Assembly (NCBI GenBank): GCA_945862495.1
Contig: CAMAYM010000098.1
Coordinates: 1-9,461, forward strand
DNA from: Bordetella parapertussis
GTDB lineage: Bacteria > Pseudomonadota > Gammaproteobacteria > Burkholderiales > Burkholderiaceae_B
Reading direction: 5' to 3'
Length of the DNA: 9,461 nucleotides
Below, piece by piece: positions 1 through 5,741 of the stretch (its first letter is position 1; each line of letters opens with the position of its first letter). Position numbers and translations under genes: made by a program. Below the pieces are notes generated by a model. It saw nothing but the letters and a program-made list of their open reading frames with translations. It made no database searches and had not been told where the DNA came from.

Positions 1-166
1 AAGCAAAGGTGGAGATGCCTATCGCAATCTGCGTCGGGCTCAACACCAATTACGTCTGCAAGGTGCGGACAAAGCGCGCGTACCCCAGAACCAACTCCAA
101 GAAGAACGTACATCTGTGCGAAAACTCTGGCAGTCGGTATTAGGTTTGGGCATGAAGGAAGATTGA
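1..166 (+). CDS. C-terminal end of an unrecognised protein (5' truncated)
   Basis: An open frame runs in from the left edge (first full codon at base 2) and stops at TGA 164-166, giving the last 54 residues of a protein. The tail is basic and glutamine-rich (for example RNLRRAQHQLRLQG and VPQNQLQEERTSVRKLW) and ends LGLGMKED. It has no cysteine and no clear membrane segment, and looks like a soluble helical tail. I do not recognise the family and assign no function. It lies 43 bases upstream of queH on the same strand with no visible terminator between, so the two could be co-transcribed. An uninterrupted frame with plausible codon use favours a real gene, but only the end is visible. Confidence 0.5.
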   Translation, partial: SKGGDAYRNLRRAQHQLRLQGADKARVPQNQLQEERTSVRKLWQSVLGLGMKED

Positions 167-209
167 AACAGGGTTGTTTCACGTCTAAAATGGTGTTTCT
201 TTATTTCAA

Positions 210-884
210 ATGCGATCTAGCACTGTGAAAGACGCTCTTCGTCCCTCCTTGACGCTACCCGATGGCCGCTCAAAGGTCTTATTGCACTCTTGCTGCGCGC
301 CTTGCTCAGGTGAGGTGATGGAAGCCATGCTCGTGGCGGGCATTCAATACGACATTTTCTTTTACAACCCCAATATTCATCCGGTCAAAGAATACGAAAT
401 TAGAAAAAACGAAAATATCCGCTTCGCTGAAAAACATGGCATTGGTTTTATCGATGCCGACTACGACGTCGATAACTGGTTTGAGCGCATCAAAGGTCTT
501 GAAAATGAACCCGAGCGCGGTGAGCGTTGTACGCAGTGTTTTGATATGCGGTTCGAGAGGACAGCGCTTTACGCTGCCGAACATGGTTACGACACGATCA
601 CCAGCTCACTCGGCATTTCGCGCTGGAAAGACATGAATCAGATCAACGGTTCTGGTGAACGCGCCGCTGCGCGCTATGACAACATGCTTTACTGGACATA
701 CAACTGGCGCAAGCATGGCGGCTCAGCCCGCATGATCGAGATCAGTAAACGCGAGGAGTTTTACCAGCAAGAGTATTGCGGCTGCGTCTACTCATTGCGG
801 GACACCAATCGGCACCGCCGCTCCCAAGGCCGCGATCGCATCGCAATTGGGGTGAAATTTTATGGGCGAGAAGAAATACTCTGA
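210..884 (+). CDS. queH: epoxyqueuosine reductase QueH (DUF208 family)
   Basis: QueH catalyses the final step of queuosine synthesis, reducing epoxyqueuosine to queuosine in the wobble position of GUN-anticodon tRNAs. It is a non-orthologous alternative to the cobalamin-dependent QueG. The 224-residue product shows the family cysteine pattern: a CCAPC motif (Cys28, Cys29, Cys32), a CTQC pair (Cys107, Cys110) and YCGC near the end (Cys190, Cys192). It also has the characteristic YNPNIHP (52-58) and SSLGISRWKDMNQI (132-145) stretches. In the family the conserved cysteines bind a [4Fe-4S] cluster and a further iron. Length is normal. ATG 210 is the first possible start after an in-frame TAA at 186-188, but no good Shine-Dalgarno precedes it. 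A 12-codon frame (190-228) overlaps the start and may be chance. It converges on the racemase gene. Confidence 0.93.
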   Translation: MRSSTVKDALRPSLTLPDGRSKVLLHSCCAPCSGEVMEAMLVAGIQYDIFFYNPNIHPVKEYEIRKNENIRFAEKHGIGFIDADYDVDNWFERIKGLENEPERGERCTQCFDMRFERTALYAAEHGYDTITSSLGISRWKDMNQINGSGERAAARYDNMLYWTYNWRKHGGSARMIEISKREEFYQQEYCGCVYSLRDTNRHRRSQGRDRIAIGVKFYGREEIL

Positions 885-1014
885 CCACTGCACCCATCAA
901 CATTCTGGCAGCGGGCACTTGGCTAAACAATATCTAGGCAAACAGGATTGCGACGAGATGAATCGCAAAGAGTGACTGAATCCGAGTAAGCAAGCGGCCT
1001 CTATCTCGTCAATA
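885..1014. other. intergenic gap between convergent queH and racemase genes
   Basis: These 130 bases lie between two stop codons facing each other. No hairpin followed by a T-run is visible on either strand. There is a short stem TTGCGA/TCGCAA (948-953 and 963-968, 9-base loop). There is also an 8-bp inverted repeat GACGAGAT/ATCTCGTC (952-959 and 1003-1010) separated by 43 bases. Neither looks like a standard intrinsic terminator, so transcription from the two sides may end by another route. I see no gene here. Confidence 0.5.
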
Positions 1015-1761
1015 TCAGTCGCGATTTTTGGGCCAGCCAAGCGGCGCAGCCCATCCTGTGTAGACCTTGGGCAGAGGCGTTGCATAGTCACCGTGTTTAC
1101 TCGTCCCCAATCCTAACGCACTAAGCGCCTCTGCAAACTTGACTGCAACAGCCACACCATCAATGACTGGCACACCAAGCCGCTGTGTCAACGTATGGCA
1201 AAGCGTTGTCATGCCAGCGCAACCAAGCACGATGGCACCGCTTCGATCTCGACTCAGCGCCTCGCGAGCAGCCTGTTCGATTTGGCTAATGATTGCTTCT
1301 CCACCATCTTCTAGATCCAACACCGCAATGTCAGTGCCATGCACGCCTCGACATTGATGTTCAAAACCGTAGCGCTGGACCAAGCGTTCCGCAATGATGC
1401 ATGTTCGCGTCATCGTGGTTACAACAGAAAATCCGGTTGCAAGCATACTGGCAGCATGAAACGCCGCTTCAGCGATTCCGAGGACGGGCGCAGATGTTGC
1501 CTCTCTGGCAGCCTCCAGACCTGGATCTCCAAAACACGCCAGCACCACAGCATCAGGCCCCCAAGCAGAAGCCAGCTTGACTTGTTCCGCGACGCCTGCA
1601 GCAGCAAAAGCCTCGTCGAAATGCCCTTCAATCGATAAAGGACCGAAAGTCGGTTGCGTTGCAACAATCTCAGTATTGGGGCTGGCGACGGCCTGTGCAC
1701 TTTGGGCGATCGCAGCAGTCATGGCTGAGGACGTATTAGGGTTTATGAGAAGTAGTTTCAT
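1015..1761 (-). CDS. Asp/Glu/hydantoin racemase family protein
   Basis: This 248-residue protein belongs to the cofactor-independent Asp/Glu/hydantoin racemase superfamily, in which two cysteines act as opposing acid/base catalysts on the alpha-carbon. It opens with the HyuE-like MKLLLINPNTS. The first catalytic cysteine lies in ACFGDPG (Cys76) and the second in LGCAGM (Cys181). These positions match the catalytic Cys76/Cys181 reported for characterised hydantoin racemases, as I recall them. It also has the family's PVIDGV (198-203) and a C-terminal LPKVYTGW (230-237). Length is normal and the protein should be cytosolic. The ATG start is convincing by homology although the nearest purine-rich SD-like stretch (AAGG) is about 17 bases upstream. 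It diverges from the ABC importer operon across a shared 336-bp region, suggesting linked function. No hydantoinase or carbamoylase is present, so allantoin, hydantoin, aspartate or another amino-acid derivative all remain possible substrates. Confidence 0.88.
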   Translation of the reverse strand: MKLLLINPNTSSAMTAAIAQSAQAVASPNTEIVATQPTFGPLSIEGHFDEAFAAAGVAEQVKLASAWGPDAVVLACFGDPGLEAAREATSAPVLGIAEAAFHAASMLATGFSVVTTMTRTCIIAERLVQRYGFEHQCRGVHGTDIAVLDLEDGGEAIISQIEQAAREALSRDRSGAIVLGCAGMTTLCHTLTQRLGVPVIDGVAVAVKFAEALSALGLGTSKHGDYATPLPKVYTGWAAPLGWPKNRD

Positions 1762-1805
1762 CGTGTTTTATTGGTTTACCTTAGTTACTATTGAAACAAA
1801 TCGCT

Positions 1806-1822
1806 TGCACCAAACTGGATAA
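1806..1822 (+). promoter_or_regulatory. possible NtrC-like upstream activator site (half-site)
   Basis: TGCACC followed by five bases and GG matches the left half and the start of the right half of the NtrC consensus TGCACY-N5-GGTGCR; the remainder of the right half is poor. Its centre lies about 130 bases upstream of the predicted sigma-54 start, which is a usual distance for an enhancer site. This is a weak inference made because of the sigma-54 promoter. Confidence 0.25.
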
Positions 1823-1916
1823 AAATGCCCCAAAATGATTCAAAGGCACCAGTATGTGACATTCGATAGTAAAGCGCTGTCCCATGCCAAATTTATAAAA
1901 TTTTAAAGGCTTAGCA

Positions 1917-1932
1917 TGGCATGTTTTTTGCT
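1917..1932 (+). promoter_or_regulatory. sigma-54 (RpoN) -24/-12 promoter for the ABC importer operon
   Basis: The sequence TGGCATG-TTTT-TTGCT matches the RpoN consensus TGGCACG-N4-TTGCW with one mismatch (C to T at the sixth base). The invariant GG (1918-1919) and GC (1930-1931) are separated by exactly 10 bases, the required spacing. This puts the transcription start near 1943 and gives an untranslated leader of about 155 bases before the ATG at 2098. Sigma-54 promoters need an AAA+ enhancer-binding activator. None is encoded in the window. Confidence 0.7.
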
Positions 1933-1943
1933 TTGATAAAAAA

Positions 1944-1959
1944 ACGTATTTCAATACGT
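1944..1959. repeat. 16-bp palindrome at the predicted transcription start (candidate operator)
   Basis: ACGTATT-TC-AATACGT is a perfect 7-bp inverted repeat with a 2-base centre. A further ACGTA copy follows at 1963-1967, giving a direct repeat of AAAACGTA (1941-1948 and 1960-1967). It begins one base after the predicted sigma-54 start. It is therefore either a repressor site at the start of transcription or, in RNA, a 5'-end hairpin with a 5-bp stem and UUUCAA loop. I cannot name the binding protein. Confidence 0.5.
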
Positions 1960-2088
1960 AAAACGTACCACCTAGTCATACCTCGGTCACGTTGGCTCAA
2001 ACAAGTTGGAGACAGACAACTTAGACCGGTTTTAAAGTATCAGATTTGCAGCAACACCTGTTAGTACTATTTTTACAACCGAATTAAT

Positions 2089-2092
2089 GGAG
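2089..2092 (+). promoter_or_regulatory. ribosome binding site of the binding-protein gene
   Basis: GGAG ends 5 bases before ATG 2098 and supports this start. It sits within a short inverted repeat ATGGA-gat-TCCAT (2087-2099) that also covers the first two bases of the start codon, so a small hairpin could partly mask it. Confidence 0.7.
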
Positions 2093-2097
2093 ATTCC

Positions 2098-3774
2098 ATG
2101 AAACAACACGCGTTGATTTCCCGCCTTGTGGGCAAACCACTCGGTCTGACCGTTTTATCCGCTGCGCTCGCCTTGGGTGCTGCCACTTCTGCATCCGCTC
2201 AAGAAAAAGTGTTGCGCATCGGCATGACAGCTGCTGATATTCCTCGCACACTGGGTCAGCCTGATCAAGGCTTTGAGGGCAATCGTTTCACCGGCATCCC
2301 CATGTACGACTCGCTGACACAGTGGGACCTCTCTAAGGCAGACGTACCGAGTGCAGTGATTCCTGGCTTGGCAACGTCTTGGGAAGTAAATGCCAATGAC
2401 AAAACCAAGTGGGTCTTTAAATTACGTCCTGGTATCAAGTTTCATGACGGCTCGCCTGTGAACGCTGACGCAATTGTCTGGAACGTCCAAAAGGTGCTTG
2501 ACAAAGACGCCCCACAGTTTGACGCCTCGCAAGTTGGTGTGACCGCTTCACGCATGCCGACACTGCGCAGTGCGAAAAAAATTGATGATCTGACTGTCGA
2601 GTTGACCTCCAGCGAACCCGATGCGTTTCTACCGATCAACCTAACCAACCTGTTTATCGCCTCACCTGCCCAGTGGAACAAAAAGCTTGCCGCCGTGCCA
2701 GCTTCTGTAACCAATTCCGCCGAGCGCTCAAAGCAAGCATGGGCAGCCTTTGCAGCTGACGCTTCGGGCAGCGGTCCCTTCAAAATGGCACGCTTTGTTC
2801 CGCGTGAGCGCCTTGAAATGGTCGCCAACAAAGACTATTGGGATCCCAAGCGCAAGCCAAAGATCGACCGTGTTGTTTTGCTGCCCATTCCTGAGGCCAA
2901 TGCTCGCACAGCCGCTCTGCTGTCCGGACAAGTGGACTGGATTGAAGCGCCCGCACCAGATGCCATGCCTCAAATCAAGCAGCGTGGCTTTGAGATTTAC
3001 AGCAACCCGCAGCCACACGTCTGGCCATGGCAGCTCTCATTTGCTGAAGGCTCACCTTGGCTCGACAAGCGTGTGCGCCAAGCTGCCAACCTCTGTGTGG
3101 ACCGCGAAGGTCTCAAGACATTGCTCGGCGGCATCATGGGTATTCCAAAAGGCACAATGGCGCCTGATCACCCATGGTTTGGTAAGCCTTCTTTTGACGT
3201 AAAATACGATCCAAAAGCTGCACAAAAACTGATGGCAGACGCAGGCTTTTCAGCTGCTAAGCCTTTGAAAGTTAAGGTTCAGATCTCTGCCTCAGGCTCT
3301 GGTCAGATGCAACCACTGCCAATGAACGAATTCGTTCAAGAATCGCTCAAAAAGTGCTTCTTTAACGTTGAGTTTGACGTTATCGAGTGGAATACATTGT
3401 TCAATAACTGGCGCAAAGGTGCCAAGGATCCTTCAGCTAACGGCGCAAATGCGACAAACGTCAGCTTTTCAGCGATGGATCCATTCTTTGGCATGGTGCG
3501 CTTCAGCAGCAAAGGCACTTTCCCACCTGTATCAAACAACTGGGGTTACTACAATAACCCAGAAGTCGAAGCACTCGTGTCCAAAGCACGCACAACCTTT
3601 GATGCAAAAGAGCGTGACGCGGCACTTGCCAACCTTCATACACAAATCGTCAACGATGTACCTTTCGTCTGGATCGCCCATGACGCAGGTCCACGCGCGA
3701 TGAGTAAGAAGGTCAAAGATGTTGTGCAACCACAAAACTGGTTTATCGACATTGCGACAATGAACATGCAGTAA
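2098..3774 (+). CDS. ABC transporter substrate-binding protein, family 5 (DppA/OppA type)
   Basis: This is the periplasmic solute receptor of the importer. The 558-residue precursor starts with a clear Sec signal peptide: basic N-terminus, a hydrophobic core at about 15-28, and a cleavage site after ASASA at about residue 34, giving a mature QEKVLRIG start. There is no lipobox cysteine, so a soluble periplasmic protein is expected. The SBP_bac_5 signature is present at about 90-133 (PGLATSWEV, then WVFKLRPGIKFHDGSPVNA). Later family marks include GIPKGTMAP and YDPKAAQKLMADAGF. Length is typical. Family 5 proteins bind dipeptides, oligopeptides, nickel, opines or glutathione, and the ligand cannot be decided from sequence. 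A terminator directly after the gene probably raises its mRNA above that of the membrane genes. A sigma-54 promoter lies upstream. Confidence 0.93.
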   Translation: MKQHALISRLVGKPLGLTVLSAALALGAATSASAQEKVLRIGMTAADIPRTLGQPDQGFEGNRFTGIPMYDSLTQWDLSKADVPSAVIPGLATSWEVNANDKTKWVFKLRPGIKFHDGSPVNADAIVWNVQKVLDKDAPQFDASQVGVTASRMPTLRSAKKIDDLTVELTSSEPDAFLPINLTNLFIASPAQWNKKLAAVPASVTNSAERSKQAWAAFAADASGSGPFKMARFVPRERLEMVANKDYWDPKRKPKIDRVVLLPIPEANARTAALLSGQVDWIEAPAPDAMPQIKQRGFEIYSNPQPHVWPWQLSFAEGSPWLDKRVRQAANLCVDREGLKTLLGGIMGIPKGTMAPDHPWFGKPSFDVKYDPKAAQKLMADAGFSAAKPLKVKVQISASGSGQMQPLPMNEFVQESLKKCFFNVEFDVIEWNTLFNNWRKGAKDPSANGANATNVSFSAMDPFFGMVRFSSKGTFPPVSNNWGYYNNPEVEALVSKARTTFDAKERDAALANLHTQIVNDVPFVWIAHDAGPRAMSKKVKDVVQPQNWFIDIATMNMQ

Positions 3775-3785
3775 AGCTGTCCAGG

Positions 3786-3822
3786 CTCGTCACATCTTTT
3801 TTGATGTGACGAGTTTTTTTTT
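3786..3822 (+). terminator. strong intrinsic terminator inside the ABC operon
   Basis: CTCGTCACATC (3786-3796) pairs perfectly with GATGTGACGAG (3803-3813), an 11-bp stem with a 6-T loop, followed at once by nine T residues (3814-3822). This is a textbook Rho-independent terminator. It lies between the binding-protein gene and the first permease gene, so it must be leaky or bypassed for the downstream genes to be expressed, unless they have their own promoter. Confidence 0.9.
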
Positions 3823-3877
3823 GTTTGTATGAAAATCGCTGTTTCGACTCACAACCCTTTTTCTGAGACCTCCTCTA

Positions 3878-4831
3878 ATGTTAAGTTTTCTTCTGAGGCG
3901 TCTGATTTACACCCTCCCAATCATGGTAGGCGTAGCACTCGTCTGTTTCTCTCTCGTTCATCTGGCGCCCGGCGACCCACTCATGGCGATTTTGCCTCCA
4001 GATGCCTCGCAAGACTTGCGAGATCAACTCATGGAGCTGTACGGTTTCAACCGTTCCTATCCAGAACAATTTTTTCACTGGGTTGCACGTGCTGTCCAAG
4101 GCGACCTCGGTACTTCAATCGCAACCAATCGTCCTGTCACGGATGAGGTGTTGAAGGCGGTGAATAACACCTTGCGCCTCGCAGTATTCGCGACAATCAT
4201 CGGCTTTATTTTTGGCAGTTTGTTTGGCTTTGTAGCCGGCTATTTCCAAAACTCCTGGGTGGATAAAGCTGCGTCACTGACTTCAGTCCTGGGCGTGAGT
4301 GTGCCCCACTACTGGCTTGGCATGGTGATGGTTATCATTTTCAGCTCAACCTTAATGTGGCTCCCCCCTGGTGGTGCTGGACCCGGTGGCTCCGCAGACT
4401 GGGTCTGGAATTGGGAGCATATGAAGCACTTGATTCTGCCAGCGGTCACGATGAGCGTCATTCCAATGGGGATTATCGCTCGTACAGTTCGTGCGCTGGT
4501 GGCTGACATCCTTGCCCAAGAATTTATTGTCGGACTTCGTGCAAAAGGCATGACCAACGTTGGGATATTTATGCACGTGGTCAAGAACTCCGCACCCACC
4601 GCTTTAGCTGTGATGGGCTTGCAGCTTGGTTATTTATTGGGGGGTTCGATTCTGATTGAAACCGTGTTTTCCTGGCCAGGCACAGGATTTTTGCTAAACG
4701 CCGCAATTTTTCAGCGCGACCTCCCCTTGCTGCAAGGAACGATTCTTGTGCTTGCGATGTTTTTCGTTGTACTCAACATGATCGTAGACGTCATTCAGAC
4801 CCTGCTCGATCCACGCATCGCGCGTAGCTAA
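3878..4831 (+). CDS. ABC transporter permease, DppB/OppB type
   Basis: This is the first inner-membrane channel subunit. The 317-residue protein begins with the family's MLSFLLRRLIYTLPIM and first membrane span (about 10-30), followed by the APGDP motif (30-34), GDLGTS (75-80) and further hydrophobic spans at about 100-121, 137-162, 186-206, 240-262 and 285-308. The cytoplasmic EAA-type coupling loop runs from Glu215 to Pro240 (EFIVGLRAKGM and onward), where the ATPases dock. ETVFSWPGTG (261-270) and the terminal LDPRI (310-314) are typical of OppB/DppB. The start at ATG 3878 matches family starts; the only candidate ribosome site is GAGA (3865-3868). It follows the binding-protein gene by 103 bases containing a terminator, and precedes the partner permease gene by 16 bases. 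Confidence 0.93.
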   Translation: MLSFLLRRLIYTLPIMVGVALVCFSLVHLAPGDPLMAILPPDASQDLRDQLMELYGFNRSYPEQFFHWVARAVQGDLGTSIATNRPVTDEVLKAVNNTLRLAVFATIIGFIFGSLFGFVAGYFQNSWVDKAASLTSVLGVSVPHYWLGMVMVIIFSSTLMWLPPGGAGPGGSADWVWNWEHMKHLILPAVTMSVIPMGIIARTVRALVADILAQEFIVGLRAKGMTNVGIFMHVVKNSAPTALAVMGLQLGYLLGGSILIETVFSWPGTGFLLNAAIFQRDLPLLQGTILVLAMFFVVLNMIVDVIQTLLDPRIARS

Positions 4832-4847
4832 GGAACAGGGAATACAC

Positions 4848-5741
4848 ATGCTTAATATCACTGTTGATCCTTCTAAAGTTCCGGCCGTTGTCATGGAGAG
4901 ATCCACGGGCTACTGGAAAAACGTTGGCCAGCGCTTTATGCGCGACAAAGTCGCAATTGCTGCAGGGATTGTCATACTGATACTGCTCATCATGGCGGTC
5001 TTTGGTCCATGGCTCGTGCCACACGATCCGTTTCAATCCTCCATCATGAAACGACTCAAACCCATCGGTTTTCCAGATCATCTTCTGGGTACGGATGAGC
5101 TAGGACGCGACATGTTGAGTCGCCTCGTGATTGGCACCAAACTCTCGCTATTCATGGGCATCACCCCTGTGATTCTGGCGTTTTGTATTGGTTCCGTCAT
5201 CGGCTTGGTGGCAGGCTACGCGGGTGGCAAAATCAACACCGTCATCATGCGTACGATTGATGTGTTTTATGCCTTTCCCTCCGTGCTGCTGGCCATTGCC
5301 TTGTCTGGCGTATTGGGTGCGGGTATTACCAACTCATTGATCTCGCTGACCATCGTCTTTATTCCCCCAATCGCTCGGGTTGCTGAAAGCGTGACCACGC
5401 AAATCAGGGGTCGAGACTTTGTCGATGCCGCGCGTGCCTCTGGTGCAAATGCTTTCACGATTGTGCGCGTACACGTGTTGGGTAACGTGCTGGGTCCGAT
5501 CTTTGTCTATGCCACAAGCTTGATCGCTGTTTCAATGATTTTGGCCTCAGGTCTAAGCTTTCTCGGCTTAGGCGTGAAACCACCTGAGCCCGAATGGGGC
5601 CTGATGCTCAATACGCTTCGGACCGCGATTTACGTCCAGCCATGGATCGCCGCCCTACCTGGTGTGATGATTTTTGTAACCTCGATTGCGTTCAACCTGC
5701 TCTCGGATGGCCTACGTACTGCCATGGAGATCAAGAACTAA
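4848..5741 (+). CDS. ABC transporter permease, DppC/OppC type
   Basis: This is the second channel subunit, pairing with the 3878-4831 product. The 297-residue protein has the OppC_N-type first span at about 36-57, then the hallmark HLLGTDELGRDMLSRLV (78-94), several spans between about 100 and 240, and the coupling loop RDFVDAARASGAN (189-201). The late signature LSFLGLGVKPPEPEWG (236-251) and the ending NLLSDGLR (283-290) are classic for DppC/OppC/GsiD. AAGGA (4830-4834) overlaps the upstream stop and AGGGA (4837-4841) is 6 bases from ATG 4848; either could serve as ribosome site. The stop codon TAA shares its last A with the ATG of the next gene (TAATG), which implies translational coupling to the ATPase. 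Confidence 0.93.
   Translation: MLNITVDPSKVPAVVMERSTGYWKNVGQRFMRDKVAIAAGIVILILLIMAVFGPWLVPHDPFQSSIMKRLKPIGFPDHLLGTDELGRDMLSRLVIGTKLSLFMGITPVILAFCIGSVIGLVAGYAGGKINTVIMRTIDVFYAFPSVLLAIALSGVLGAGITNSLISLTIVFIPPIARVAESVTTQIRGRDFVDAARASGANAFTIVRVHVLGNVLGPIFVYATSLIAVSMILASGLSFLGLGVKPPEPEWGLMLNTLRTAIYVQPWIAALPGVMIFVTSIAFNLLSDGLRTAMEIKN

Larger units (their letters stand above)
1762..2097. promoter_or_regulatory. divergent regulatory region between racemase and ABC importer operon
   Basis: This 336-bp region holds no gene that I can support. Reading rightward it contains, in order: an NtrC-like half-site (about 1806-1818); a 7-bp inverted repeat CATGCCA/TGGCATG (1883-1889, 1917-1923) flanking a 19-base all-A/T tract (1889-1907); a sigma-54-type promoter (1917-1932); a palindrome (1944-1959) with an extra ACGTA copy at 1963-1967; a small inverted repeat AAGTTG/CAACTT (2003-2008, 2017-2022); and the ribosome site for the binding-protein gene. 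For the racemase on the minus strand I found only weak sigma-70-like boxes: TTGGTG, 17 bases, TAGTAA, in the first 60 bases upstream of its start. No linked regulator gene is visible. Confidence 0.7.

Noticed and set aside
948..968. TTGCGA/TCGCAA hairpin as a terminator for queH
   Set aside because: The stem is only 6 bp, the loop is 9 bases and no T-run follows, so it does not meet the pattern of an intrinsic terminator.
1762..1820. Sigma-54 promoter for the racemase on the minus strand
   Set aside because: No GG-N10-GC arrangement with a reasonable -24/-12 match was found on the minus strand in this region; only weak sigma-70-like boxes are present.
3829..4146. 105-codon plus-strand frame overlapping the first permease gene
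   Set aside because: It is out of frame with a well-recognised permease over most of its length, has a serine/arginine-rich composition typical of a shadow frame, and shows no domain or ribosome site.
5594..5740. Upstream extension of the first ATPase gene to ATG 5594
   Set aside because: The extra 49 residues lie entirely within the permease gene in another frame and have no ATPase character. ATG 5741 in the TAATG overlap gives a normal family length.
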